Shown: positions 1-8,026, numbered from the stretch's first letter. The stretch is DNA of 64,000 nt from Novosphingobium sp. SG751A (GCF_013149295.1 NZ_JABGCB010000014.1:62001-126000); one strand, 5' to 3'. A program made the numbers and translations. The notes: generated by a model not told the origin, from the sequence alone.

Positions 1-872
1 TGGGTCACGCGGGATTTCTCGTCAATGCGCACGGTCAGCTTGCCGTGGCTGACGGCGGCGGGCGACAGGCGCACCGCGCTGTTGATGACCACGGTGCCGG
101 TGCGGCTGTTGACGATGACCTTGGCGGCGGCCTCGGCGGGGCTGACATTGATCATCTCGATCGCGGCCAGCATGGACGAGCGCGTATCGGCCCCATCGGG
201 CATGCGCAGGGCAACCGTCACGGCATCCTCCGCGCTGGCCATGCCGGGATAGCGCAGGTTGATCGCATCGCGCACGCGCTGGGCGGTCAGGAAATCGGCG
301 GTGTTGAGGTTATAGCGCAGGATGGGCGCCTTTTCGAACCCGGTGTTGACCGCGCGTTCGACGCTGGCCCCTTCGGCAATGCGGCCCGTGGTGGGAATAT
401 TGACAGAAAGCTGCGACCCGTCGCGCGCGGCAATGCCAAGGCCGCCCACCGCCAGATTGCCCTGCGCCATCGCATAGATCTGGCCGTCGGCGCCATACAG
501 CGGCGTCAGGATCAGCGCCCCGCCGCGCAAGCTCTTGGCCTTGCCGATGGCCGAAACGGTGATGTCGATGCGCTGGCCCGGCTTGGAAAAGGCGGGCAGG
601 TCGGCGGTCACCATCACGGCGGCGGCATTTTTCAGCCCCGGATTGACGCCGGGCGGCAATTGCAGGCCCATCCGGCCCGACACGCCCTTCATCGCCTGGG
701 TCAGATAATCGAGCGTATCATCGCCGGTGCCGTCCAACCCGACCACGATGCCATAGCCGGTAAGCTGGTTGGAACGCACGCCCTGAAACGTGCCGATGTC
801 GCGCACCCGTTCGGCATGAAGCGGGGCCGAGCAAAGCGCCAGAAGGGCGACAAGGAGAGAGATGATACGCAT
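1..872 (-). CDS. flgI: Flagellar P-ring protein FlgI (3' end outside window)
   Basis: FlgI forms the P ring around the flagellar rod in the peptidoglycan layer. The 290 visible residues begin with a Sec signal peptide (MRIISLLVALLALCSAPLHA). The mature start is typical of the family: VRDIGTFQGVRSNQLTGYG, then VVGLDGTGDD. FlgI is usually about 370 aa, so roughly the last 80 residues lie beyond position 1. It follows flgH by 8 bp and is the last visible gene of the flgBCDEFGHI operon. Assignment is secure. Confidence 0.96.
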   Translation of the reverse strand, partial: MRIISLLVALLALCSAPLHAERVRDIGTFQGVRSNQLTGYGIVVGLDGTGDDTLDYLTQAMKGVSGRMGLQLPPGVNPGLKNAAAVMVTADLPAFSKPGQRIDITVSAIGKAKSLRGGALILTPLYGADGQIYAMAQGNLAVGGLGIAARDGSQLSVNIPTTGRIAEGASVERAVNTGFEKAPILRYNLNTADFLTAQRVRDAINLRYPGMASAEDAVTVALRMPDGADTRSSMLAAIEMINVSPAEAAAKVIVNSRTGTVVINSAVRLSPAAVSHGKLTVRIDEKSRVT

Positions 873-880
873 GATCGACC

Positions 881-1540
881 TCAAAACGGGCTGATATAGC
901 TAAAAAATTTTGACAGCCAGCCTTCGCGCGCGCTCTGCGCCACGCTGCCGTTGCCTGCATATTCGATCCGCGCATCGGCCACCTGGCCCGACTGAATCTG
1001 ATTGGCCGCGTCCACATCGGCAAGGCGCACGATGCCGGAAAACTGGATCCACTCCTTGCCCTGTGCCAGCAGCATGCGTTTTTCTCCTCGCACCAGCGCG
1101 GTGCCGTTGGGTCGAACCTCGGCAATGGTCACAGAGATCATTCCGTTGAAGGAATTGGTCTGCGTCGCATTGCCCTGACCATTGAACGACCCGGAGGACG
1201 AAGCATTAAGGGGCGTCGAGCTCATTGAGAGCGGACCGAGCGTGGGCGCGGCAATATTGGCGCTGCCGCTGCGCTGGGTCTTGTTGGTGCTGGTCTTGGC
1301 GGTGGATGTGTTCTCATTCAGGAGGATGGTCAGCACATCGCCCACCCGCTGTGCCCGTGCGCCCGACACCAGCGGGGCGTAACCGGCGGCGGCGATAAAG
1401 ATCGCGCCCTCGGTAGGGGCCATGGCGGGGGGCGTGGGCAGCGTGGCCTCGAAGCCGGGCGCGGGGCGGCGCCCGGCCTGCGCAGGCGCGGGCATGGCCA
1501 GCGCCGCCGTCAGGACCAGCAGCAGGGGGCGCAGGGTCAT
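881..1540 (-). CDS. flgH: Flagellar L-ring protein FlgH
   Basis: FlgH forms the outer-membrane L ring. The body is typical: RVGDVLTILLNENTSTAKTSTNKT near the N-terminus and VRLADVDAANQIQSGQVADARIEY near the C-terminus. The ATG at 1540 has a GAGG Shine-Dalgarno 6 nt upstream. An in-frame GTG at 1552 has none, so 1540 is preferred (219 aa). The signal peptide ends APAQA-G, with no cysteine. Most FlgH proteins are lipoproteins with an LxxC lipobox, so this one looks non-lipidated. The start region overlaps the end of flgG by only a few bases upstream, which fits tight coupling. Confidence 0.94.
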   Translation of the reverse strand: MTLRPLLLVLTAALAMPAPAQAGRRPAPGFEATLPTPPAMAPTEGAIFIAAAGYAPLVSGARAQRVGDVLTILLNENTSTAKTSTNKTQRSGSANIAAPTLGPLSMSSTPLNASSSGSFNGQGNATQTNSFNGMISVTIAEVRPNGTALVRGEKRMLLAQGKEWIQFSGIVRLADVDAANQIQSGQVADARIEYAGNGSVAQSAREGWLSKFFSYISPF

Positions 1541-1548
1541 GTCGTGCC

Positions 1549-2337
1549 TCACAGCGTCTGGTTCGCGTTCTTGAGCATGTCATCGACCGCCGAGATCATC
1601 TTGGAATTGATCTCATAGGCGCGCTGGCATTCGATCATGTCGACCAGCTCGGTGACGATGTTGACGTTGGAGGCTTCAAGGCTGCCCTGCGAAATGTCGC
1701 CGCGCCCCGCCGTGCCCGCCGCCCCGATCTGGGCCGGGCCGCTGGCCAGTGTTTCGGAATAGAGATTGTCGCTGGCGGCCTGAAGAGCGGCCGGATTGGC
1801 AAAACTGGCGATGGTCAACTGGCCCACCTGCGTTGCGGCCGTCGATCCGGGCAGCAGCGCGGAAACCGTGCCGTCCTTGGCCACGGTGATCGATCCGGCG
1901 CCATTGGGGATGGTGATCGCGGGCTGGACCACATAGCCCTGCGAGGTGACGAGCTGCCCTTCGGCCGAGAGGCTGAAATTGCCCGCGCGCGTATAGGATA
2001 ATTGCCCTGAAGGCAGCAGGATCTGGAAATAGCCATTGCCCGAAATCGCCAGATCCAGCGCATTGCCGGTCGAATTGATCGTGCCTTGCTGATCCACGCG
2101 GGTGGTCGACTGCACGCCAACGCCCGTACCAAGGTTCAGCCCCGTGGCGTAATTGGTCTGGTTGGACGAGGCTTGCCCCGCCACGCGCATGTCCTGATAG
2201 GCCAGCGTGGCGAAATTGGCGCGGTCGCGTTTGAAGGCGGTGGTGCTGACATTGGCCAGATTGTTGGCAATGACGCGCATTCTGGTGTCTTGCGCATCCA
2301 GACCGGTGCGGGCGACTTGAAGAGCGGTTGAAGGCAT
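1549..2337 (-). CDS. flgG: Flagellar distal rod protein FlgG
   Basis: FlgG builds the distal rod of the flagellar basal body. The length of 262 aa is the family norm. The N-terminal rod motif is LDAQDTRMRVIANNLANVST and the centre has LDLAISGNGYFQ. The C-terminal helix has LEASNVNIVTELVDMIECQR. It lies 31 bp after flgF and ends beside flgH. Nothing is unusual. Confidence 0.97.
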   Translation of the reverse strand: MPSTALQVARTGLDAQDTRMRVIANNLANVSTTAFKRDRANFATLAYQDMRVAGQASSNQTNYATGLNLGTGVGVQSTTRVDQQGTINSTGNALDLAISGNGYFQILLPSGQLSYTRAGNFSLSAEGQLVTSQGYVVQPAITIPNGAGSITVAKDGTVSALLPGSTAATQVGQLTIASFANPAALQAASDNLYSETLASGPAQIGAAGTAGRGDISQGSLEASNVNIVTELVDMIECQRAYEINSKMISAVDDMLKNANQTL

Positions 2338-2368
2338 CGGGCGCTTCCTTTCTTAAACGATTGAGGGC

Positions 2369-3115
2369 TTAGGAGCCGGAAAGACGCAGCAGCGAGGTGC
2401 CCGACTGGTCCACCTCCTTGGCCGTGGCGATCAGCTTGGTGCGGATGTCATACAGGCGCTGGGCCTGGATCATCTGGGTCAGCACCTCGGAAGGGTTGAC
2501 GTTGGATTGTTCCAGAGCGCCCGCAACGGCCCGCGCATTTTCATCGGCGGGCAAGACGCCTCCGCCCACCACGCGAAACAGGCCGTCCAGCCCCTTGGCG
2601 ATGGTGGTGCCTGATGTGCTGGCCAGCTTGATCCGGTCGGTGGGCTGGGGCGGCAGATTGGGGTTTTCGGTGTTGGCCACCAACACCATGCCGTCCGGGC
2701 CGATGGTGATCTGGGCGTCCAGCGGCACGGTGATGGGGCCGCCATTGCCGATCACCGGGCGCCCATCGCCATTTTCCAGAACGCCCGTGGGCGAAACAGT
2801 CAGATCGCCGCGCCTTGTATAGCTTTCGGTGCCGTCGGCCGATTGCACCGCCATCATCGCATCGCCCAGCAGCGCAATATCCAGCTTGCGCCCGGTCTGG
2901 TTGATGTCGCCCGCTGACATATCCGCGCTCTTGACCTGACCATCGGCCATGGCGCGCGCTTCCAGCGCCGGGCCTTTGAGCGTGATGGGCGTGGTGAAGA
3001 GCTTTTCGGCCTTGAAGCCGATGGTGCTGGTATTGGCCATGTTCGAGGCGATGACACGTTCGCGCGTCATCGAATCGGACATGCCCGAAACCGCCGTATA
3101 GATCAGCCGGTCCAT
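2369..3115 (-). CDS. flgF: Flagellar proximal rod protein FlgF
   Basis: FlgF is a proximal rod subunit (248 aa). It starts MDRLIYTAVSGMSDSM, as FlgF proteins do. It has VIASNMANTSTIGFKAEK and ends with LEQSNVNPSEVLTQMIQAQR. It sits between flgE and flgG, the standard position. The gap to flgE is 18 bp. Confidence 0.96.
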   Translation of the reverse strand: MDRLIYTAVSGMSDSMTRERVIASNMANTSTIGFKAEKLFTTPITLKGPALEARAMADGQVKSADMSAGDINQTGRKLDIALLGDAMMAVQSADGTESYTRRGDLTVSPTGVLENGDGRPVIGNGGPITVPLDAQITIGPDGMVLVANTENPNLPPQPTDRIKLASTSGTTIAKGLDGLFRVVGGGVLPADENARAVAGALEQSNVNPSEVLTQMIQAQRLYDIRTKLIATAKEVDQSGTSLLRLSGS

Positions 3116-3133
3116 CCCGATGCCTTTTTATAT

Positions 3134-3949
3134 TTAGCTGGTGCGCAGGTTCATGATGTTTTGCGAAACCTGGGTGAAGGTGTCGATCGCCTTGGAATTG
3201 GCCTGGAAATAGCGCTGCGCGTCGATCAGCGAGACCATTTCGCTGGCCAGATCGACGTTGGACTGTTCCAGCGTGCCCGACATGATCGCGCCCCACGAAC
3301 CGGTCTTGGGCTGGCCCAGCGAGGCATTGCCCGACAGGCCGGTGGCGGCCCAGACCGAACTGCCCTGCTGCTTCAGGCCGGTGTTGTTGGTAAAGGTGGC
3401 AAGGCCGATCACGCCCAGATATTGCGTGGTGCCATCGCCAAATGACGCAATGATCTGGCCGGTGTTCGACACGGTCATGCCCGAATAGGAGGATCCGGCC
3501 AGATTGGCCGTGGGGATCTGGCAATCGCCCAGCGTGGTCGAGGAGACTGCCCCGGTGGAGTCGGCGGTATAGACCTGAAGGCGGTCGCCCTGATCGGTCT
3601 TGATATAGCCGTCCTGGCTGACCGAGAGCGCGCCCGCGCGCGTGTAGCCGACATCACCCGAGAGCGGATTTTTGACCACGAAGAACCCGTCGCCGTTGAT
3701 CGCCAGATCCAGCGTGTTGCCGGTCTGGGTCATCGAGCCCAGCGAGAATTGCTGTTTCACCGAAGACAGGCGCGAACCGATGCCGATGGTCAGGCTGGGG
3801 TCGGTCAGGATCGAGGAGGAGATGATGTCGGAAAACGAGGCCGTGCTTTTCTTGAAGCCGACTGTGCTGGAGTTGGCGATATTGTGCGAGAGCACGTCGA
3901 GTTCGGACTGGGCGTTTTTCAGGCCGGTGAGGCTGGTGTAGAAAGACAT
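3134..3949 (-). CDS. flgE: Short flagellar hook protein FlgE
   Basis: This is the hook subunit by position (between flgD and flgF) and by its start: SFYTSLTGLKNAQSELDVLS, then HNIANSSTVGFKKS. The centre has TLDLAINGDGFFVV and the C-terminus LEQSNVDLASEMVSLIDAQR. It is only 271 aa. Hook proteins are usually 400 aa or more because of inserted D2/D3 domains, so this one keeps the D0/D1 core and a small middle part. It may be a minimal hook or a rod-like paralogue used as the hook. The C-terminal helices look complete, so it is not a truncation. Confidence 0.88.
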   Translation of the reverse strand: MSFYTSLTGLKNAQSELDVLSHNIANSSTVGFKKSTASFSDIISSSILTDPSLTIGIGSRLSSVKQQFSLGSMTQTGNTLDLAINGDGFFVVKNPLSGDVGYTRAGALSVSQDGYIKTDQGDRLQVYTADSTGAVSSTTLGDCQIPTANLAGSSYSGMTVSNTGQIIASFGDGTTQYLGVIGLATFTNNTGLKQQGSSVWAATGLSGNASLGQPKTGSWGAIMSGTLEQSNVDLASEMVSLIDAQRYFQANSKAIDTFTQVSQNIMNLRTS

Positions 3950-3980
3950 GAAGCGTCTCCGTCAAAAAGGGGCGTAGGCT

Positions 3981-4340
3981 TTAGGCAGTGGTCGAGCCGC
4001 CATTGGCTGCCTGCTGGGCGGCGAGGATCGAATCCAGCTTGGTGGAAATGGATTCCAGCGAGCTTCCCATCGAGGCCAGATTGTCGAGCGAACCCAGCTT
4101 GGACGCCACGGTGCTGGCGGTGGTGTTCAACTGGGTAATGCCCGACAGAGTCGAGAACTGGGCCATCTGGGCCACCATCTGGCTGTTGTCGGTGGGGGCG
4201 GTGGGATCCTGCGTGGTCAATTGCTTGGTCAGCAGGCTGATGAAATCCTTGAAGCCCAGCGTCGAGGCGCCGTTGCTGGACACCGTGCTGGAGGTCGAGG
4301 TGGTTGAATTGGTGGTGCCGGTTGAAGATACGGTGGTCAT
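3981..4340 (-). CDS. flgD: Flagellar hook capping scaffold FlgD, short form
   Basis: FlgD caps the growing hook and is needed for hook assembly. The conserved N-terminal region is present: FKDFISLLTKQLTTQDPTAP, then QMVAQMAQFSTLSGITQLN. The protein stops at 119 aa. Many FlgD proteins exceed 200 aa and carry FlgD Ig and Tudor-like domains, which are missing here. The ATG at 4340 overlaps the flgC stop (TGATG) and has AAGGA upstream. A GTG at 4343 is less likely. Short FlgD proteins occur in other alphaproteobacteria. Confidence 0.9.
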   Translation of the reverse strand: MTTVSSTGTTNSTTSTSSTVSSNGASTLGFKDFISLLTKQLTTQDPTAPTDNSQMVAQMAQFSTLSGITQLNTTASTVASKLGSLDNLASMGSSLESISTKLDSILAAQQAANGGSTTA

Positions 4341-4747
4341 CACTTCATCCTTATGGTGTCGAGCATGAGCTGCTTGGCGGTGGAGAGGGTTTCGACGAGG
4401 TTCTGATACTGGCGCGAGGAATCGAGCATCTCGACCATCTCGGCGCTTTCATCGACCGGGGCTGCCCACACATCGCCGTTTTCATCGGCCAGGGGGTTGC
4501 CCGGATCATGCTGGCGCACCGGCGTGGCATTGGCGCGCACGACGCCCGCCACATTGACCGTGGACAGGCCGCTGGCTTGATCCATCTGCGTGGCAAAGAC
4601 CGCCTTGATCGGGCGATAGGCATCGGCCTCTTTGCCGGATACCGCGCTGGCATTGGCCAGATTGGAGGCCGCCGTATTCATCCGCACCTGCTGGGCCGAC
4701 ATGGCCCGGCCCGCGACGGAAAAGATGTTAAGGTCGGTTCCGGCCAT
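4340..4747 (-). CDS. flgC: Flagellar proximal rod protein FlgC
   Basis: FlgC is a proximal rod subunit of 135 aa, the usual size. It has the rod motif MNTAASNLANASAVSGKEAD. The C-terminal helix VDESAEMVEMLDSSRQYQNL is followed by a segment ending DTIRMK. It lies 2 bp after flgB and overlaps the flgD start by one base, so the genes are translationally coupled. Confidence 0.96.
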   Translation of the reverse strand: MAGTDLNIFSVAGRAMSAQQVRMNTAASNLANASAVSGKEADAYRPIKAVFATQMDQASGLSTVNVAGVVRANATPVRQHDPGNPLADENGDVWAAPVDESAEMVEMLDSSRQYQNLVETLSTAKQLMLDTIRMK

Positions 4748-4749
4748 CT

Positions 4750-5112
4750 TTATTCTCCCTTGATCGCGCGCTTGACCTCGCCGACATCGTCGGAAAGGAA
4801 GGCGAGGGTGGAGGCATAGCCCACCGCATTCTGGGAAAAGGCGACCTGTTCATTGCCCATTTCCACTGTGTTGCCGTCCAGGCTGGGCATCACCGGCACG
4901 CGGTATTGCACGGCGGCGGCGGTGGCCTGATCCTGGCTGGCGCCCTTGATCCGGGCACCCAGCGCAGTGTTGAAGTCAATGTCGCGCGCCTTGTAATTGG
5001 GCGTGGCGGCATTGGCGATGTTGCTGGCAATCAGCCCCATGCGCTGGGACCGCAATTCCAGCGCCATGCCATGGACTCCGAACAGTCCGGTATTGCTGGC
5101 AGGATCGCTCAT
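4750..5112 (-). CDS. flgB: Flagellar proximal rod protein FlgB
   Basis: FlgB is the first gene of the leftward flagellar operon (120 aa). It has ELRSQRMGLIASNIANAATP and NYKARDIDFNTAL, both typical of FlgB. The C-terminus has NEQVAFSQNAVGYASTLAFL. A sigma-54 promoter lies about 53 bp upstream, so flgB to flgI is probably transcribed from it. Confidence 0.96.
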   Translation of the reverse strand: MSDPASNTGLFGVHGMALELRSQRMGLIASNIANAATPNYKARDIDFNTALGARIKGASQDQATAAAVQYRVPVMPSLDGNTVEMGNEQVAFSQNAVGYASTLAFLSDDVGEVKRAIKGE

Positions 5113-5164
5113 CAGGTGGCTCCACGGTTTGAAACGGGGGGCGGGACGCCCGGACCATCAGAAC

Positions 5165-5180
5165 TGCAAAGCCCGTGCCA
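5165..5180 (-). promoter_or_regulatory. Sigma-54 promoter for the flgB operon
   Basis: On the minus strand the sequence reads TGGCACGGGCTTTGCA. This matches the sigma-54 consensus TGGCACG-N4-TTGCA fully, with GG and GC dinucleotides at the correct spacing. Transcription should start near 5153, about 40 nt before the flgB ATG. Sigma-54 (RpoN) promoters need an enhancer-binding activator, which is not encoded in this window. Confidence 0.9.
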
Positions 5181-5255
5181 ATTGCGGGACGCATGGGCAA
5201 AACACCGGGAAAACAACGATGGCGCAGGCCGGACGGCAAGCGCTCCATGCCGGGC

Positions 5256-5269
5256 GGCAAGGCTTTGCC
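5256..5269. promoter_or_regulatory. Candidate enhancer site for a sigma-54 activator
   Basis: The palindrome GGCAAGGCTTTGCC lies in a GGC-rich stretch about 110 bp upstream of the predicted flgB operon start. Activators of sigma-54 usually bind palindromes 80-150 bp upstream. The site lies between the divergent flgB and motA-like genes and could serve both. Assignment is by position and symmetry only. Confidence 0.35.
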
Positions 5270-5354
5270 GGGCGGCGGCAATTGCTGGCCGCGGGGTGAA
5301 TTTGCGCTGATGGGCGCCGTTCTTGGCTGTGTATCGCAAAGGATTTGGACAGGC

Positions 5355-6032
5355 ATGGATCTTACCGCCCTCTATGATGGCACCACGCTGGCGATTGTCG
5401 TGGGCGGCACGGCGCTGGCCACGGTGCTGCGCTGTGGGCGCGGGGATGTGGCGGCCACGATCCGCATCGCCACGCGCCAGCTATTCGCGCCCAGCCGCTT
5501 TGACAGCGAGGCGGTGCGCGCGGCTTTGGCCCGCGCGGCGCAGGATTTTCAACGCAATGGCCCGTTGCGCGCCGATCCGCGCAGCACCGGCGATGACGAA
5601 TTTGACGATGCACTTCACGCGCTGCTGACCCACCGCTCGATGGCGCGTTTTGACGATGCGCTGGCCGATGCGCGCGAAAAGCGGCTCGGTCCGGTCGAGG
5701 CCGCGATCCGCACGCTGATGCAGGCCACCGAACTGGCCCCGGTCTTCGGTCTGGCCGGAACGCTGATTTCCCTGTCGCAAATGCCCGCGCAAGGGGTGGA
5801 TCGCGGGGCCTATCTGGCCGTGATCGGCATGGCGGTCCATGCCACGCTCTATGGGTTGGTGCTGGCCAATCTGCTGCTGGCCCCGCTGGCGCGGATGGTC
5901 GAACGCCATGCCCGCGCCGAGGAAGCCGCGCGCTACGCGCTGGCCCAATGGTTTGAGGCCGAGATTGCCCCCGCCATGGTGCCACAGCATGAGGGGCGCG
6001 GCCATCACCATAATCCCGGCGTGGCGGCATGA
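5355..6032 (+). CDS. MotA/TolQ/ExbB-family proton channel subunit
   Basis: This 225-aa inner membrane protein resembles MotA and ExbB/TolQ. An N-terminal membrane segment begins at TLAIVVGGTALATVL. A charged cytoplasmic stretch follows, then the family core APVFGLAGTLISLSQM and a last membrane segment ending TLYGLVLANLLLAPLARMVE. It overlaps the next gene by 4 bp (ATGA). The location, divergent from flgB and before flgA, suggests a flagellar stator. It is shorter than classical MotA (about 290 aa). The ATG at 5355 was chosen because upstream codons have no signal- or family-like sequence. Confidence 0.75.
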   Translation: MDLTALYDGTTLAIVVGGTALATVLRCGRGDVAATIRIATRQLFAPSRFDSEAVRAALARAAQDFQRNGPLRADPRSTGDDEFDDALHALLTHRSMARFDDALADAREKRLGPVEAAIRTLMQATELAPVFGLAGTLISLSQMPAQGVDRGAYLAVIGMAVHATLYGLVLANLLLAPLARMVERHARAEEAARYALAQWFEAEIAPAMVPQHEGRGHHHNPGVAA

Positions 6033-6517
6033 TCCAGTTGAGGCCGACCGAGCGCCCCGGCGACCGCCTGCGCGGCGGCGCCGTGTTTGTGCCCCGTTCG
6101 CCGGTCGGCTGGCAGACGATGCTGGCCGATCTCTCGCTGATCCTGTTCATGGTGACGGCCGCCGCGATGGCCGATGTGCCTGATCGCAAAACCGCTCCTC
6201 GGCTCGCTCCCCCGCCTGCGCCGCCTGCCTGCGCTGCGCCCGCCATCAGCGAGCCTCTGGCCATCTGGCGCCCCGCGCCCGGCGGCCCGCCGCTGGCGCG
6301 CTGGCTGGCCGAGCAGCAGGCGGACAGCCGTCAGTTGCTTTCGATCACCCTGCGCTATCCCCCCGCAGCGCAAGCCGAGGCGCTGCGCCTTGCCGCGCAG
6401 ATGGCCGCGGCGGCGGGCGGCAAGGGTGCGCGGGCGCGCATTGTGATCGAACCGGTCGCCTCGGCGCCGGGCATTGAGGCGCTGGCGGCGCTTGCCTATG
6501 ATAAAGGTCCGGCCTGA
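6029..6517 (+). CDS. MotB/ExbD-like single-pass membrane protein
   Basis: The protein has 162 aa. A short basic N-terminus is followed by one membrane segment, WQTMLADLSLILFMVTAAAM, with an acidic residue (Asp34) near its start. That is where MotB and ExbD carry their proton-binding aspartate. A Pro/Ala-rich linker follows, then about 80 residues with no clear OmpA peptidoglycan-binding motif. The start overlaps the MotA-like stop, so the two are co-translated. It may be a divergent stator partner. The fold of the C-terminal part cannot be decided from sequence alone. Confidence 0.6.
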   Translation: MIQLRPTERPGDRLRGGAVFVPRSPVGWQTMLADLSLILFMVTAAAMADVPDRKTAPRLAPPPAPPACAAPAISEPLAIWRPAPGGPPLARWLAEQQADSRQLLSITLRYPPAAQAEALRLAAQMAAAAGGKGARARIVIEPVASAPGIEALAALAYDKGPA

Positions 6518-6518
6518 T

Positions 6519-6534
6519 TGGCACAGAATATGCA
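6519..6534 (+). promoter_or_regulatory. Sigma-54 promoter for flgA
   Basis: TGGCACAGAATATGCA keeps the -24 TGGCAC and -12 TGCA elements at the exact sigma-54 spacing. It starts two bases after the stop codon of the MotB-like gene and about 64 nt before the flgA ATG. It is the second of three sigma-54 sites in this locus. Confidence 0.8.
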
Positions 6535-6597
6535 GTGATTGCCCGTGAATCCGGCGTCTTTTCGCGCCGGGTGTCATTACACCGGGCAAGAACGATC

Positions 6598-7140
6598 ATG
6601 CGAAACAAGGCTTTCATCCCCTTCACCCTGCGCACGGCGCTGCTGATGGCTGCTCTGGCCTGGATCGGCCCGGCCAGGGCGCAGGCCGCCAGTCCCTTTG
6701 CTGATCTGACCGCCATCGACCGCGAAGTGGCCGAATTTACCGGCAAGGCCATCGGCCAGAATGGCGGGGCGATGATGCCGGTGGATCGCCGGTTGCGGCT
6801 CAATGCCTGCATGTCCCCGCTCGCGCTCAGCTGGCGCACCAGCCGCCGCGATGCGGTGCTGGTGCAATGTCCCGATGCGGGCAGTTGGCGGGTTTTTGTG
6901 CCGGTGCGCATGGCCGAAACCGGCCCCTCGGCCATTGCGCGGGGCGAGGCGGTGACGATTGCCGTGGTGGGCGAGGGCTTTGCCGTATCGCAGCCGGGCG
7001 AGGCGCTGGACGCGGGCGCGGTGGGCGACTGGATCCGGGTGCGCACCCTGCGCAGCGGCGCGGGCGCCTATTCCCAGACCGACGCCGTGCGCGCGCGCAT
7101 CACCCGCCCCGGCGAGGTTGAGGTGGAGTTGCGCGAATGA
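6598..7140 (+). CDS. flgA: Flagellar P-ring assembly chaperone FlgA
   Basis: FlgA is a periplasmic chaperone for P-ring (FlgI) assembly. The 180-aa product has a signal peptide ending IGPARAQA. Typical features follow: DRRLRLNACMSPLALSW, then the SAF-like part with ARGEAVTIAVVGEGFAVSQP and GEALDAGAVGDWIRVRT. The ATG at 6598 is preferred because it gives a clean signal peptide. It is transcribed from the sigma-54 promoter just upstream. flgM follows after 206 bp. Confidence 0.9.
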   Translation: MRNKAFIPFTLRTALLMAALAWIGPARAQAASPFADLTAIDREVAEFTGKAIGQNGGAMMPVDRRLRLNACMSPLALSWRTSRRDAVLVQCPDAGSWRVFVPVRMAETGPSAIARGEAVTIAVVGEGFAVSQPGEALDAGAVGDWIRVRTLRSGAGAYSQTDAVRARITRPGEVEVELRE

Positions 7141-7346
7141 CGCGCAGAAAGAGCAGCGCGAGTGATGCATTTTTTTGTCTCGACCGCCGTTTTAAGCGCT
7201 TTTTCACGATTGGCCGTCATTACGGCGCCCATCCTTGGGGCCTGTTGCGCCCCCATCCGGCAAAAACGCGCAAAATTTTGCCGCCCTCTCTTAAAACCGA
7301 CAGACCGCCTCCGTTCTTGGCTTTGTAGAAAGCAAGGAGCGGTTCG

Positions 7347-7670
7347 ATGTCGAGCATCGGTTCCGGCCCTGGCATTGGTTCAGGGCCTAAATTACAAGTG
7401 AATGCGGTGCGCCCCGTCACCACCTCGTCGGCTGCCTCGCCTTCGGTTTCCACCGATACGCGCAATGCATCCCAGACGGTTGGTGGGTCGGCCGCGAACG
7501 GCGATGGCGCCACCGTGGTCAGCACCACCGCGATCAGCGCGGGCGATCCCCCCGTGGACACCGATCGCGTGGCCTCGATCCGCAAGGCCATCGAGGACGG
7601 CAATTATCCCATCATCCCCACCAAGATCAGCGACGCCATGATCGCCGCTGGCATGATGTTGAGAGTTTGA
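7347..7670 (+). CDS. flgM: Anti-sigma-28 factor FlgM
   Basis: FlgM holds FliA (sigma-28) inactive until the hook is complete, then is exported. The 107-aa protein has a low-complexity Ser/Thr/Gly/Ala N-terminus. The conserved C-terminal FliA-binding region is VDTDRVASIRKAIEDGNY, then PIIPTKISDAMI. The Shine-Dalgarno AAGGAG lies 7 nt before the ATG. FliA itself is encoded 3.6 kb downstream in the same direction. Confidence 0.9.
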   Translation: MSSIGSGPGIGSGPKLQVNAVRPVTTSSAASPSVSTDTRNASQTVGGSAANGDGATVVSTTAISAGDPPVDTDRVASIRKAIEDGNYPIIPTKISDAMIAAGMMLRV

Positions 7671-7672
7671 TC

Positions 7673-8026
7673 ATGAGCCAGGCCCTTTCCCATTTCGATC
7701 TGCGTGACACGCTGCGGCAAATGGTTGCCGTCCTGCAAGAGGAGCGGCAGGCTTTGGCCGGGCTCGATCTGGATGGGATCATGGGGTCGGCCTCGGCCAA
7801 GAGCGCGATGTGCGACGCCATTGATCTGGCCGGGGTGACCGCGCTGGACGATGAATGCCGCGGTCTGCTCGAAGCGGCCAAAAAGATGAATGAAGTCAAC
7901 CGTCAGGTGCGCAATCTGATCGCGGCCAACGTGGCCTCGCGGCTTGAGGCTTTTACCGGCGGTGCTTCGGTCTATCGCGCGCGGGCCAACACGCCCGCCT
8001 ATGCCTATGCGGCGGCCCGAGGGTAG
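7673..8026 (+). CDS. flgN: FlgN-like flagellar export chaperone
   Basis: FlgN-type proteins chaperone hook-filament junction proteins. The 117-aa product is helical and has the family pattern of an N-terminal LRQMVAVLQEERQALAGLD and a later KKMNEVNRQVRNLIAANV. It follows flgM by 2 bp, the standard flgMN order. The ATG at 7673 is preferred over the TTG at 7667 that overlaps the flgM stop. Family assignment is by pattern and position. Confidence 0.78.
   Translation: MSQALSHFDLRDTLRQMVAVLQEERQALAGLDLDGIMGSASAKSAMCDAIDLAGVTALDDECRGLLEAAKKMNEVNRQVRNLIAANVASRLEAFTGGASVYRARANTPAYAYAAARG

Noticed and set aside
5324..5338. Possible sigma-54 promoter before the MotA-like gene
   Set aside because: TGGC and GCA are present but the spacing between GG and GC is one base too short.
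7318..7333. Possible sigma-54 promoter before flgM
   Set aside because: TGGC is followed by AAGC one base too far, and the TTGC element is missing.
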